Shown here in pieces: positions 33,829 through 44,389 of a DNA stretch of 64,000 nt (its first letter is position 1; every line of letters begins with the position of its first letter). The notes under the pieces are model-generated. The model did no database searches. It worked only from the letters and a program-made list of their open reading frames with translations, and was not told where the DNA came from. Position numbers and translations under genes: made by a program. This stretch comes from CAZKWG01 sp964615375 (lineage in GTDB: Bacteria > Myxococcota_A > UBA796 > CAZKWG01): NCBI GenBank assembly GCA_964615375.1, contig CAZTOW010000016.1, positions 1 to 64,000 on the forward strand, given 5' to 3'.

Positions 33829-34131
33829 GTGGCCCGCTTTCAGGCCACCCTCTTCAAGGTCCCCGGAAAGGGCGGTTGGACCTTCGCCCCGGTGCCCCTG
33901 GAGCTGACCCCAGAGGTCTCGGGCCCCTGGGGCATGTCGCCGGTGATCGCCCGCCTCGCCGGCCGGGAGTGGGCCACCTCCATCTGGAAGGACCGCACTC
34001 ACGGCCTCCTGCTGCCCATCCCGGCGAAGGTGCGCGGGGCGCTGGGAGACGGCGACGTGGTGGAGATCGAGCTTGAGGCCGACGCGCGCCGCGAGCCCGC
34101 GCGCCGCCCGGGGCCCGCGCGCGAGGCCTGA
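33829..34131 (+). CDS. DUF1905 domain protein
   Basis: 100 residues from a GTG at 33829, immediately after the DUF349 stop. It matches the DUF1905 beta-barrel: FQATLFKVPGKGGWTFAPVPLEL, a middle strand pair (EWATSIWKDRTHGLLLPIP) and GDGDVVEIELEAD. The Arg/Pro-rich tail is probably disordered. DUF1905 occurs alone or with YdeI-type domains; its function is not established. Co-transcription with the DUF349 gene is likely. Confidence 0.87.
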   Translation: MARFQATLFKVPGKGGWTFAPVPLELTPEVSGPWGMSPVIARLAGREWATSIWKDRTHGLLLPIPAKVRGALGDGDVVEIELEADARREPARRPGPAREA

Positions 34132-34228
34132 GGGCGGCCCGCGGAGATCGTGCTGGCGCGGATCGTGGCGTCCATCCTGGAGCTTCCTCCCCGGTTCCGG
34201 GCATCATGGAGCGTTCCAGGAGCCTCCC

Positions 34229-35659
34229 GTGACGCTCGCCTCCCTCCGCCTGCTGGCCCTCGCCCTCGCCCTCGCCCCCGCCGCCCGCGCCGACGACGAG
34301 GTCATCGTCGATGACGAGGACGGCGCGCCCGAATTCCAGACCACCACCGAGAACTGGGACACCTGGAGCATCGGCTCCTACGGCTACGACTCGGGCGACA
34401 CGAGCTACCACTACCTCTCCAGCTACGTGGGCGACGGCTCCCGCGAGGGCACGGCGATCTGGACGCCCGACCTGGACACGGCGGGCACCTGGCGCGTGGA
34501 GATCTGGTTCCGCCGCACCGAGAACCGCACCGACGACGCCGATCATTACGTGACCGACGGGCTCGGGGACGAGCACCACGTCTCCGTGGACCAGTCCGGC
34601 GACGGCGAGAGCGGCTGGGTGGACCTGGGCGAGTACTGGTGCGACGCGGGCTCGGGCGGCTGCGTGCTCACGCTCGACGGCGACGACGGCGCCAGCGACG
34701 AGGCGAACGCCGCCCGCTTCACCCTCGTCGAGGCCGACACCAGCGGCGGCTCCACCGGCGAGAGCGGCGCCGACCCCTGCAGCGAGGCGCCCTCGCCCGG
34801 CACCTGGACCCAGACCGGCTACGCCTCGGAGAGCTCGGACAGCGGCTGGGACTCGGCCTCGAGCGCGGAGGGCGAGGCCGACAGCAGCTACGCCAGCAGC
34901 GAGAACGTGGACGACGGCGAGTACCTGCGGGCCACGGGCTGGGGCCTGTGCGACCCCTCGGGCGAGGAGACCATCACCGCGGTCACCCTCTCCGTGCGCG
35001 GCAAGACCCAGTACGACAGCGGCACCTACGAGGTCGAGCTCCTCCTGGACGGGGGAGGCAGCGCCGAGCTCGTGTGGAACGGCACCAGCACCGCCTGGCA
35101 CAGCGTGGACCTGACGGGCGACGACAGCAGCTGGACCTGGGACGAGCTGAACGATCTCGTCGCCAGCGTCACGCTCTACGATCACCCGGGCGGGCGCCGG
35201 GACTCGGACGCCTGGGTGGACGCCTTCAAGCTGGAGGTGAGCTACGAGGTGCCCACCCCGGCCACGGAGGACAGCGGCGATCCGGGCTCGGGCGGCGCGG
35301 ACACGCGCCCCGTGGGCGGCACCGGCGGCACCGGTGACACCGCCCCCGCCGATCCGGGCGGCGAGGAGACCGGGGCCAGCACCGCCGACACCGGCGCGCC
35401 GCTCCCCCAGGACAGCGGCGGAGCCGGCGAGACGGCGGCCCCGCCCGACTCGGCGAGCCCGGAGGAGGATCTCCCGGACGACGACCCGGCCGGCGGCAGG
35501 CTCCCCACCGATCCGCCCGGGGTGGCCGTGCTCCAGAGCGAGGTCGGCCGGGGCTGCGCCTCGTCCGGGCGCGAACCCTCGGGGTGGGGCGCGGCGCTCG
35601 CGCTCCTGGGAGTCGGCCTCCGGGCCACCCGCCGCCGAGGCCCGCGACGCCGGGGTTGA
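34229..35659 (+). CDS. MYXO-CTERM-like sorted surface protein
   Basis: 476 residues from a GTG at 34229 with AGGAG upstream. A signal peptide (LASLRLLALALALAPAARA) is followed by a carbohydrate-module-like beta domain (about 24-155, golvesin/xly-type pattern TWRVEIWFRRTENR, HHVSVDQSGDGESGWVDLGEY), a Ser-rich second beta domain (about 180-345), an Asp/Gly/Pro/Thr linker, and a C-terminal GRGCASSGR segment, hydrophobic helix and RRRGPRRRG cluster. That tail is the MYXO-CTERM type of sorting signal, in which the Cys is thought to be processed for outer-membrane or surface attachment. The binding target is unknown. Confidence 0.85.
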   Translation: MTLASLRLLALALALAPAARADDEVIVDDEDGAPEFQTTTENWDTWSIGSYGYDSGDTSYHYLSSYVGDGSREGTAIWTPDLDTAGTWRVEIWFRRTENRTDDADHYVTDGLGDEHHVSVDQSGDGESGWVDLGEYWCDAGSGGCVLTLDGDDGASDEANAARFTLVEADTSGGSTGESGADPCSEAPSPGTWTQTGYASESSDSGWDSASSAEGEADSSYASSENVDDGEYLRATGWGLCDPSGEETITAVTLSVRGKTQYDSGTYEVELLLDGGGSAELVWNGTSTAWHSVDLTGDDSSWTWDELNDLVASVTLYDHPGGRRDSDAWVDAFKLEVSYEVPTPATEDSGDPGSGGADTRPVGGTGGTGDTAPADPGGEETGASTADTGAPLPQDSGGAGETAAPPDSASPEEDLPDDDPAGGRLPTDPPGVAVLQSEVGRGCASSGREPSGWGAALALLGVGLRATRRRGPRRRG

Positions 35660-35711
35660 CCCCTGAACAGAATCGCGGTGAAATCCCGCCCATGTCCTCG
35701 GGCGAGACCGC

Positions 35712-36479
35712 ATGAGAGTCGTCATCCTGGCCGGCGGCCTGGGCACGCGCCTGGGCGAGGAGACCGAGCGGCGGCCCAAGCCGATGGTGGAGGTCGGGGG
35801 CAAGCCGATCCTCTGGCACGTCATGAACGTCTTCGCGGCGCAGGGTCACGAGGAGTTCGTGCTGGCGCTGGGCTGGAAGCAGGAGGTGATCAAGGACTAC
35901 TTCCTCAACTTCTTCGCCCGGAACAACGATCTGACCGTGGACCTGGGCACGGGCCGCTTCGAGGTCCACGGGCACGCGCGGGTGAGCTGGAAGGTCCACC
36001 TCGTGGACACGGGGCTCCACACGCAGACGGGCGGGCGCCTGCGGCGGCTCCGGCCCTGGCTGGAGGGCGGCCCCTTCTTCATGACCTACGGGGACGGGGT
36101 CGCCGACGTGGACCTGAGCGCGCTGCTGGCCGCGCACCGGGCGGGTGGGCGCCTGGTGACGGTCACGGCGGTCCATCCCGGGGCGCGCTTCGGGGAGATC
36201 ACGGTGGACGGCGACCGCGTCGCCACCTTCTCGGAGAAGCCCCAGACGCGGGAGGGCTGGGTCAATGGCGGCTTCTTCGTCATCGAGCCCGAGGCGCTGG
36301 ACGTGATCGCCGGGGACGACACGCCCTGGGAATTCGAGCCGCTGGAGCGCCTGGTGGCCCGCGGCGCGGTGACGGTCCACCGCCACGAGGGCTTCTGGCA
36401 GCCGATGGACACCCTGCGCGACAAGCGCCTGCTGGACCAGCTCTGGGAGGCCGGGAGCGCCCCCTGGGTCCGCCGGTAA
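35712..36479 (+). CDS. rfbF: glucose-1-phosphate cytidylyltransferase
   Basis: 255 residues, usual RfbF length. The nucleotidyltransferase signature LAGGLGTRLGEETERRPKPMVEVGGKPILWHVM is split in the family way (key GGLGTRL and KPM). Also conserved are YGDGVADVDL (metal-binding Asp) and GWVNGGFFVIEPE. It makes CDP-glucose from CTP and glucose 1-phosphate, the first step to CDP-3,6-dideoxyhexoses of O-antigens. No RfbG/H or glycosyltransferase is adjacent in the window, so it is an orphan here. The gene has an in-frame run-up from a small leader region but the ATG at 35712 fits the family start. Confidence 0.95.
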   Translation: MRVVILAGGLGTRLGEETERRPKPMVEVGGKPILWHVMNVFAAQGHEEFVLALGWKQEVIKDYFLNFFARNNDLTVDLGTGRFEVHGHARVSWKVHLVDTGLHTQTGGRLRRLRPWLEGGPFFMTYGDGVADVDLSALLAAHRAGGRLVTVTAVHPGARFGEITVDGDRVATFSEKPQTREGWVNGGFFVIEPEALDVIAGDDTPWEFEPLERLVARGAVTVHRHEGFWQPMDTLRDKRLLDQLWEAGSAPWVRR

Positions 36480-36494
36480 AACAATTTCGTTTTA
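36477..36494. terminator. AT-rich inverted repeat shared by two convergent stop codons
   Basis: TAAAAC-AATTTC-GTTTTA is a perfect 6-6-6 inverted repeat whose two ends are the TAA stops of rfbF (36477-36479) and of the convergent BatA-like gene (36492-36494). It is short and AT-rich in a GC-rich setting; a weak bidirectional terminator is possible. Confidence 0.35.
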
Positions 36495-38549
36495 TGTTTG
36501 AGCGGGCTCGCCCGCCGACTGTCGCGGACCGGACAGCGCGGCCTGGGCCAGCGCCAGCGCCAGCGCCAGCCCGACGAGCCAGGGCGCCAGCGCGGTGCGC
36601 CGCACGAAGCGCTCGGGGTCGATGGCCGAGGCCACCTCCACCAGGCTGGGGCCGGGGCGCACGTCGCTCTCCACGGGGTCGGTGTTCACCGCCACGTAGG
36701 CCAGGGGCGGGGCGCCAGGGGCCTCGACCATGTAGGCCCCTGCGCGCTCGGGCAGGAAGCTGAGCTGGCCGCTGCGCACCGTGCTGGCGACCGGGCCGGA
36801 GGGGCCGCGCACGCTGGCGTCCAGGGCGGCGTCGGGCAGGGGCACGCTCACCACCTCGCCCACCTGGGCCTGCAGCCGCTCGCCGCCGCCGCCGGCCTCG
36901 CCGCCCAGGTAGCCCACCAGGCGCTGGACCAGCGGCATGAAGATGGCCTGCAAGGGGAGATCTCCCCAGGCGAGGTCGAAGGTGCCGGTGAGCAGCAGCA
37001 CCCGGCCCGCGCCCACGCGCCGCTCGACCAGCAGCGGCATCCCGCCCTCCAGGGAGAGCAGGGTGCGCACGTCGCCCCCGTCCTGGTAGGGCTCCAGCGT
37101 GAGGATGGAGCGCCAGCGCACGTTGCCGAAGGCCAGCCGCCCGCTGCGGGCGAAGGGGGCGAAGAGATCGACGCTCGCGTCGGGGAGCGCGGTGGCGACG
37201 CCCTCCTCGGCCGGGCCGGCGAGCGCGCGGACCCGGCGGACCGGGGCCGGCAGGAGCGCGGCCAGCGGGCCGTTGTAGCGCTCGGCCGTGACGTTGTCGC
37301 CCACGCCCAGCACCAGCCCGCCCCCCTTGCGCACGAACTCCAGGAGCCGCGGCGCCAGCGGGCCGGGATCGGCCAGGTTCGCCAGGAACACGACGCGATG
37401 GACCTCCGGGTCCAGGTCGGCCACGCCCGCGGTCGAGGTCACGTCGGGCAGCAGCCCGCCCCGGGCCACCCCCGCCCCGCCCCAGGGAGCCAGCGCGCGC
37501 TCCAGGAAGTAGACCTCGCTGGCGACCGGCGTTGGACCGGGGTCGCCGTCCACGACCAGCACGCGGCTGGCGCCGATGCGGGGCAGATGGAAGGCGTAGG
37601 TGTCGTCCGCCGCCAGGGCCCCGTCCTCGCAGGTGGCCAGGGCCACGCCCCCCTCGGCGACGCGGGGCACGGTGACCAGCTCCTCGGCCGGCTCGCCCGG
37701 GGGCGCCGAGACGAAGGCGGTGATGCTCGCCCCGTCCGGGAGGCGCACGGTGCAGGGGACCTCCACCGCGGAGGGCCCGAAATTCATGACGGAGAGGCGC
37801 ACGCTGCCGCCCTCGGGGCCGTCGCCGTAGCGGGCCTCGCGCACGGAGACGTTCAGCGGCGCCTCCGAGCGCACCGGGCGGGGCACCAGCGAGGCGCCCT
37901 GGGCCGCCAGCAGGGAGATCTCCTCGCGCGCCTCGGAGACGGCGTTGGGGCCCGCCTCGTCGGTGAAGACCACCACCTCGCCCTCGCCGCCCGCCAGGAG
38001 CTGCCGGGCGAGCCGCAGGCCGCCAGAGAGGTCCGTCCCCCCCTGGGTCTGGGCCGTGTCCTCCAGGAGCTCGGCCACCCGCTCGCGATCGGCGCTCAGC
38101 GTGGGCGTGAGCCGCCTCGCCTCGCCGCCGATGACCACCGCCCCCACCAGCACGCCCTCGGGGAGCCCGCGCACCAGCGAGACCGCCTCCTGGCGCGCCC
38201 GGCTGAGCAGGGTGCCCTCGCCGTCCCGCAGGTCCATGGACAGGCTGTCGTCCAGCACGACGATGACCGCGCCGCTGCCGCCCAGCGGCGGGATCAGGCC
38301 GGGGCGGCGCAGCTCCGGGCGGGTGGCGGCCAGGGCCACGAGGGCCACCATCGCCATGCGCAGGGCCATCAGCAGCAGATCGCGCACGCGGCGGCGACGG
38401 CGCAGGCGCTTCATCAGGCGCAGGAGCAGCAGGGTCGCGCCATAGGGCAGGCGCTGGCTCGGCTGCTGGAGCGCCATGTGCGCCAGCAGCGGGCCCAGGA
38501 TCAGGGCCAGCAGCCCGAGGGCGGCGGGGACCAGCAGCCCGATGGACAT
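36492..38549 (-). CDS. BatA-like membrane protein with von Willebrand factor A domain
   Basis: 685 residues from the ATG at 38549. An N-terminal BatA segment with two membrane helices flanks an Arg-rich loop (LMKRLRRRRRVRDLLLMALRM). A VWA domain follows with the MIDAS motif DDSLSMD (about 97-103) and GGTDLSGG. After this come a beta-rich region and a glutamine-amidotransferase-like Rossmann part (about 330-480; RVLVVDGDPGPTPVASEVYFLERAL). A final membrane helix ends the protein. It shares one base with the upstream DUF58 gene. With MoxR and DUF58 it forms the common MoxR-DUF58-VWA set, thought to assemble or chaperone metal-containing or envelope complexes. Confidence 0.88.
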   Translation of the reverse strand: MSIGLLVPAALGLLALILGPLLAHMALQQPSQRLPYGATLLLLRLMKRLRRRRRVRDLLLMALRMAMVALVALAATRPELRRPGLIPPLGGSGAVIVVLDDSLSMDLRDGEGTLLSRARQEAVSLVRGLPEGVLVGAVVIGGEARRLTPTLSADRERVAELLEDTAQTQGGTDLSGGLRLARQLLAGGEGEVVVFTDEAGPNAVSEAREEISLLAAQGASLVPRPVRSEAPLNVSVREARYGDGPEGGSVRLSVMNFGPSAVEVPCTVRLPDGASITAFVSAPPGEPAEELVTVPRVAEGGVALATCEDGALAADDTYAFHLPRIGASRVLVVDGDPGPTPVASEVYFLERALAPWGGAGVARGGLLPDVTSTAGVADLDPEVHRVVFLANLADPGPLAPRLLEFVRKGGGLVLGVGDNVTAERYNGPLAALLPAPVRRVRALAGPAEEGVATALPDASVDLFAPFARSGRLAFGNVRWRSILTLEPYQDGGDVRTLLSLEGGMPLLVERRVGAGRVLLLTGTFDLAWGDLPLQAIFMPLVQRLVGYLGGEAGGGGERLQAQVGEVVSVPLPDAALDASVRGPSGPVASTVRSGQLSFLPERAGAYMVEAPGAPPLAYVAVNTDPVESDVRPGPSLVEVASAIDPERFVRRTALAPWLVGLALALALAQAALSGPRQSAGEPAQT

Positions 38550-39466
38550 CAGATCCCCCGCAGGACGGAGGAGAGCGCGCGCTCCAGCGGCTCGTCCGTG
38601 CTCACGAGCTGGTGCTGGGCGCGGGTGCGGGCCATGGCCGCGCGGACCTCGCCCAGGTACTCGGCGACGACGTCCTGGAAGGCCTCGCGGGCCCCGGCGG
38701 GGTCCAGCGGCAGCGCGTCCCCGCCCTCGGGCGAGAAGAAGCGCATGGGATCCGGGTAGTCCAGGGCCCACTCGCGGGCGTCGTAGAGGTGGACCGCGCG
38801 CACGTCGGCCCGGCGGCGCCCCAGCGCCAGCATGGCCTGACCCCACTGCGCGGGCTCCTCCATGAAGTCGCTCACCAGGATCACCAGGGACCGGCGCTGC
38901 ACGCGCGCCCCGAGCTCCCGCAGGCCCCGGTCCAGGCTGGCGCGACCGGCGGGGGCGAGGCTGGCCAGGGCGGCCAGGATCTGGGCCAGGTGCGCCTTGC
39001 TGGAGCGCGGCGGGATGTAGGGCCAGCGCACGCCGCTCCCGCCCAGGATCTGCAGGCCCACGGGCTCACCCTGGCGGTGCAGGAAGTAGGCCAGCGTGGC
39101 GACCAGGGTGAGCGCGTAGCCGAACTTGCTGCCGCTCAGCGGGGGCAGGCGGTAGCGCCCGCCGACGCCCGTGCCCAGATCCCCGCTCGCGTCCAGCAGC
39201 AGCGTGCAGCGGAGCTCCGTCTCGGCGTGGTGCCGGCGCACGACCAGCCGGTCCGACCGCGCCGCGACCTTCCAGTCCAGGTCCTTGAGCGGGTCGCCCG
39301 CGGCGTACTCCTTGTAGTCGGCGAACTCGACGTTGCTGGCCACCCGCTGGCTGCGGTGCGCCCCGTGCAGCATGCCCGCCGTCGCCTGACGCGCGCGCAG
39401 GTGCAGCGTGCCGATCCGGGCGAGGACCTCGGCGTCCCAGACAGGCGCGGCCTCGGGTGCGGCCAT
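38549..39466 (-). CDS. DUF58 domain protein
   Basis: 305 residues from the ATG at 39466, 2 bases after the MoxR stop. The DUF58 core is clear: VEFADYKEYAAGDPLKDLDWKVAARSDRLVVRRHHAET, followed by the VWA-like part with LLLDASGDLG and ILVSDFME. Partner of the MoxR ATPase and the BatA-like protein, encoded on either side with almost no gaps. The molecular function of the trio is not settled. Confidence 0.93.
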   Translation of the reverse strand: MAAPEAAPVWDAEVLARIGTLHLRARQATAGMLHGAHRSQRVASNVEFADYKEYAAGDPLKDLDWKVAARSDRLVVRRHHAETELRCTLLLDASGDLGTGVGGRYRLPPLSGSKFGYALTLVATLAYFLHRQGEPVGLQILGGSGVRWPYIPPRSSKAHLAQILAALASLAPAGRASLDRGLRELGARVQRRSLVILVSDFMEEPAQWGQAMLALGRRRADVRAVHLYDAREWALDYPDPMRFFSPEGGDALPLDPAGAREAFQDVVAEYLGEVRAAMARTRAQHQLVSTDEPLERALSSVLRGI

Positions 39467-39468
39467 GC

Positions 39469-40473
<1,005 letters not shown>

Positions 40474-40551
40474 GGGGTCCTTTCGCGTCCCCCAGGCTAA
40501 CCCGCCGGGGAGCGGATGGGCCTGGAGGCGCGACCGGATCGCGCGCGGCGA

Positions 40552-42768
40552 TCAGAGCTCGCGACCGCGGAAGACGAAGACGGCGCCGCCGGACGACACG
40601 GTCTCGTCGCCGAGCTCGGGCGCGCCGATGGTGAGCTCCTGCCGCCCATCGCCGGTGTTCTCGAAGGCCAGCGTGAGCGCGGCCCCGGCCTTCGCCCCGT
40701 TGGTGTCCTCCAGGAAGCGGGCGTCGGCGCTGTCCAGCGTCACGTCGCCATCGGGCGCCGGTCCGTCGGAGGGGCGCTCCCAGAAGACCGCGAGGCCGTC
40801 GTCCGTGGACGAGGGGCCATAGCCGTTGGCGCCCATCAGCAGGTCCGCCCAGCCGTCCCCCGTCACGTCGCCCGCCGCCACGGCGCACCCCAGCCGGTCC
40901 CCGCTCTCCACGCCGAAGACGCCGACCTCGGCCGAGCTCGTGGTCACGGCGCCGGAGAGGGTCGCGGCGTCCAGGAAGGCGAAGACGGCGCCATAGTTGG
41001 AGCCAGAGCCCAGCTCGCTCTTCTGCCCGCTGGCCCCGAGCACGAGGGCGGAGTACCCCTCGCCGAGGATGTCCCCGCCGCCCGCGACGGCGCTGCCCAG
41101 CCCGGCGCCCGCCTCTCCGGTGATGGTCAAGGCCGCGTAGCTGGTCACGTCCTGCGTGCCGGACAGCGCGTCCGCCCCGAGGATCAGGTAGACCGCGCCG
41201 CCATCGTCCGCGCCGCCGCTGTTCCCCGGCGCAGAGACCAGGAGATCGCCGTATCCGTCGGCGTTGACGTCGCCCGCGCCGGCGATGGCCGTCCCCAGCA
41301 GGTCGCCGTTCTGCTCGCCGAAGAGCACGAGCCCGCCAGCATCCTCGACCGGGAGGTCCCCCGGCGCCCCATAGGTCACGTAGACGTAGCCGCGGTTGTT
41401 CTCGCGCTCCTCGCTCCCCTTGTAGGGCGCCGCCATCACGAGCTCAGCCACGCCGTCCGCGCTGAGATCCACCGCCGCCAGGGTGGTGCCCAGGAACCCG
41501 TTCTCCTCGCCACCCAGCCAGGAGAGGGTGCCGCCCGTCGTCGAGAGGACGACGCTGGCGCTGCCCGCATCGTTCACCGTCTTCCCCTCAGCATCGAGCC
41601 CCTCCGCGTAGGGGCTCCCGTAGGCGAGGTCGGCGATCCCGTCCCCGTCGATGTCGCCGTCGGCGACCACCGCCGCGCCGGCCCTCGTCGCGCCCGCGCC
41701 GCCGGTGATGGTGGCGTCGGCCACGTCGCTGACCAGCCAGACGGCCTCCTCGATGGGACCATAAATGGTATACAACATACCCGTTCTATCGTCGGCCTCC
41801 GCGGCCCCGATGGCCAGGTCCAGGGCGCCGTCGCCGTTCAGGTCCCCGCTGCTCACCGCCCCGCCCAGCATCCCGCCCGCCTGGTCGCCCAGGATCACGA
41901 GCTCAGCGTCCGCGAGATCGTGATCTCCGGCCAGCCCGCACTCGTCGGCCTCTCCGTCGCAGTCATTGTCGATCAGATCGTCGCAGATCTCCTCTGCGCC
42001 AGGGTTCACGTCCGGGTCGGAGTCGTTGCAGTCGTCCCCTCCGAAGACCTCGTTGATGTACCCGTCCCCGTCGGCGTCGGGATCCGCCACGGTGAAGGCC
42101 GAGGACGCCTCCGCGCTCAGCCCGAGCGAGTCCACCACGCTCACGTTCAAGACCCAGGCCCCGTTCGCGGGGGCCACCAGCGTGAAGCCCGCCGCGCCCT
42201 CCTCGTCCGGGTTCGCCGGCGCCGCGCTGAGATCCTGCGCCGCGCCCTCCCAGGTCAGCGACCAGCTGAGCGTCAGGTCGGTCAGATCCGGCTCCGTGTC
42301 GTCGGCGACCTCCACCAGGATCGCCACGTCTTCGCCGCTCTCTACAGCCGCGCCGTCCTCGGGGGAGAGGATGCTCAGGGTGGGGGCGGTGTTGGGCACG
42401 ACCTCGATCGTGACGCTGTCCGAGGTCTCTCTACCGCTGCGCGGCTCCACCAGGACGGTCACCGTGTGCGTGCCTGCCTCCAGAGGATCGGCCTCGAAGA
42501 TGGCCAGGCGCTCGTCCTCGTCGAAGGTGCTCGTGCCGCCGAGGTCTCCGGCGAGCGAGGAGGTCCAGAGCCAGTCGTGCTCATCCTCCAGATCGAGCCT
42601 GGCGTCCTTGGGCTCCAGCAGCGCGACGAACGTGACCGGCATCCCCTCCGCGACCAGCGCCCCGTCGTCCGGGCTCAAGATGGTCACCTCCGGATCGGTG
42701 TAGACGATCTTCTCGTTGTTCTCGATCTGGCATCCCGACAGCAGCAGCGCACAGGTGGTCCATCTCAT
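40552..42768 (-). CDS. FG-GAP repeat lipoprotein with MopE-type metal-binding motif
   Basis: 738 residues from the ATG at 42768 (GGAGG upstream). MRWTTCALLLSGC is a lipoprotein signal. Two Ig-like/PKD-like domains follow (about 30-230), then one MopE-like Asp/Cys motif (DADGDGYINEVFGGDDCNDSD to NDCDGEADEC, about 240-290). Seven FG-GAP units (for example DLNGDGALDLAIGAA, DVNADGYGDLLVSAP, DVTGDGWADLLMGAN) make a complete seven-bladed propeller with calcium-binding Asp loops. It is probably exposed on the outer surface and may bind proteins or glycans. It is related in layout to the 1789-residue protein at 56805-62174. Confidence 0.88.
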   Translation of the reverse strand: MRWTTCALLLSGCQIENNEKIVYTDPEVTILSPDDGALVAEGMPVTFVALLEPKDARLDLEDEHDWLWTSSLAGDLGGTSTFDEDERLAIFEADPLEAGTHTVTVLVEPRSGRETSDSVTIEVVPNTAPTLSILSPEDGAAVESGEDVAILVEVADDTEPDLTDLTLSWSLTWEGAAQDLSAAPANPDEEGAAGFTLVAPANGAWVLNVSVVDSLGLSAEASSAFTVADPDADGDGYINEVFGGDDCNDSDPDVNPGAEEICDDLIDNDCDGEADECGLAGDHDLADAELVILGDQAGGMLGGAVSSGDLNGDGALDLAIGAAEADDRTGMLYTIYGPIEEAVWLVSDVADATITGGAGATRAGAAVVADGDIDGDGIADLAYGSPYAEGLDAEGKTVNDAGSASVVLSTTGGTLSWLGGEENGFLGTTLAAVDLSADGVAELVMAAPYKGSEERENNRGYVYVTYGAPGDLPVEDAGGLVLFGEQNGDLLGTAIAGAGDVNADGYGDLLVSAPGNSGGADDGGAVYLILGADALSGTQDVTSYAALTITGEAGAGLGSAVAGGGDILGEGYSALVLGASGQKSELGSGSNYGAVFAFLDAATLSGAVTTSSAEVGVFGVESGDRLGCAVAAGDVTGDGWADLLMGANGYGPSSTDDGLAVFWERPSDGPAPDGDVTLDSADARFLEDTNGAKAGAALTLAFENTGDGRQELTIGAPELGDETVSSGGAVFVFRGREL

Positions 42769-42841
42769 TCGACACTCCTCCGCCCGCCTACCCGACACCA
42801 ACAGACCACAGCGAGCGCGCCGACTCAACAACCTCAGCGCA

Positions 42842-44389
42842 CTATCCGCCGCCCATCCCGCCCGAGGCGAGGAGCTGCGCGTAGCGACGATGGCGGGCGG
42901 CGGTGCCCTCGTCGCCCAGGGACTCGGAGAGTCGGACGATGCCCTGCTGAACGCTCGGGTCGAAGGGGTTGAGGTCGTGGGCGGCCAGCAGCGCGTCGCG
43001 GGCCTGCTGAGCCTGGCCGGCGGCCTCCAGGAGCCCGCCCAGCGTGATCTGGAGCAGGGCGAACTCGGGGTAGAGCTCCACCCCCCTCTTCGCCAGCTTC
43101 AGAGCCTCGTCCCGCTGACCGAGCGCCTCGTGGCAGATGGCGCGGCGGGCGAGCAGCAGCGGGCTGGGCGGACCCGTGGGGTCCTCGGCCTTCTCGTACT
43201 CGACCAGGGCGGCCTTCGGGCGCCCGGCCTCCCGCAGGAGGTCTCCCAGGCGCGCGTAGCGGGCGAGGTCGGTGCGCGAGGCCAGGAGCGGATCGTCGGC
43301 GAAGTCGCCGCCCTCTCCGTCCAGGACCACGGGCAGCGCGGCGAGCTGGTCCTGCACCAGGGGCAGCGTGCGGATCCAGGCCATCCAGCCGTCGCGGAAG
43401 GCGTCGAAGCTGGAGAAGCCCGCGGCCTTGGCCACGGCCTTGCTGGGGTCCTTGCCCTCCCGGATCTCGGCCAGCATCCCGGGCAGGGTGCCCTCCCCGC
43501 CCTTGTCCACCACGAAGCCGATCATGGTCGCGACCTGGGCGAAGGCCAGCGCGGCCTCCTCCCCGCTGTCCAGGTAGGCCATGGAGTGCTTGAACTTCTC
43601 GGTGGGGACGAACTCGCCCATGGAGATCGCCTTGGCCAGGAGCGACTGCTGGTAGGCCGAGAGGTGGCCGGTGCGCTCGCCGCGCCAGTAGCCCTCCAGG
43701 AACTTGGCCAGACCCTCCTGCACCCAGACCGGGGCCCTGTCGGCCGTGCGCCAGGACACGAGGAGGTGGATGTACTCGTGGGCGATGGTGTCCTTCCAGG
43801 CGTAGCCCCGGGCCAGCGCGCGCGGGCTCGTCACCAGGAGCCGCGTCCACTTGGACAGCGCCACCACCCCCGTCGTCCGCACCGCCTCGGGCGGGAGGCC
43901 GCTGGCGGCGATGAAGCGCGTCCCGTCGGGGAAGAGGTCCAGCACGATGTCGTGGGAGACCCCGCCGCCCAGCAGCGGATCCAGCGTGGCGCGCGCCCTC
44001 TCCAGGGTCGCCGCCGCCTCCTCGGCCAGCACCACGTCCGGCCCGAGGGCGTAGCGCACCCGCACCCCCTTGCCCTGCCAGGTGACGAAGCCGCGCGCCG
44101 CGTCCGCCGTCTCGCGGTAGGGCGCCTCCGTGGCCAGCGAGCTCCCGCCGTGATCCTCGTAGGCGTCCAGCGCCGAGACCGCCTCGGCGTATCGGCCCTC
44201 GTAGAACAATGTTCTAGCGTTCAGCGCGAGCGTCTCCAGGTCCTGCGGCGCGCTGGTCAGCAGCGTGTCCCGCACCTTCTGGGCGCAGCGCAGATCGGCG
44301 GCCCGCAGGCAGGCGAAGCCCTCCTCGGCCTCCACCGCCAGGGCCGGGCTCGCCAGCCACAGAAGCAGGGCCAGCAGCGCGCGGCTCAC
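42842..44389 (-). CDS. secreted gluzincin (peptidase MA-like) with TPR repeats
   Basis: 515 residues with a cleavable signal (MSRALLALLLWLASPALA). A short TPR-like part (about 25-95) precedes the catalytic domain, which has HEYIHLL (about 205-211) and a downstream Glu in WVQEGLAKFLEG, the HExxH...E zinc motif of the peptidase MA group. TPR-like helices make up the last 140 residues (ARLGDLLREAGRPKAAL, RRAICHEALGQRDEALKLAKRGVELYPEF). The start overlaps the stop of the DUF4175 gene (ATGA). It is likely a periplasmic or outer-membrane-associated protease; the substrate is unknown. Confidence 0.88.
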   Translation of the reverse strand: MSRALLALLLWLASPALAVEAEEGFACLRAADLRCAQKVRDTLLTSAPQDLETLALNARTLFYEGRYAEAVSALDAYEDHGGSSLATEAPYRETADAARGFVTWQGKGVRVRYALGPDVVLAEEAAATLERARATLDPLLGGGVSHDIVLDLFPDGTRFIAASGLPPEAVRTTGVVALSKWTRLLVTSPRALARGYAWKDTIAHEYIHLLVSWRTADRAPVWVQEGLAKFLEGYWRGERTGHLSAYQQSLLAKAISMGEFVPTEKFKHSMAYLDSGEEAALAFAQVATMIGFVVDKGGEGTLPGMLAEIREGKDPSKAVAKAAGFSSFDAFRDGWMAWIRTLPLVQDQLAALPVVLDGEGGDFADDPLLASRTDLARYARLGDLLREAGRPKAALVEYEKAEDPTGPPSPLLLARRAICHEALGQRDEALKLAKRGVELYPEFALLQITLGGLLEAAGQAQQARDALLAAHDLNPFDPSVQQGIVRLSESLGDEGTAARHRRYAQLLASGGMGGG

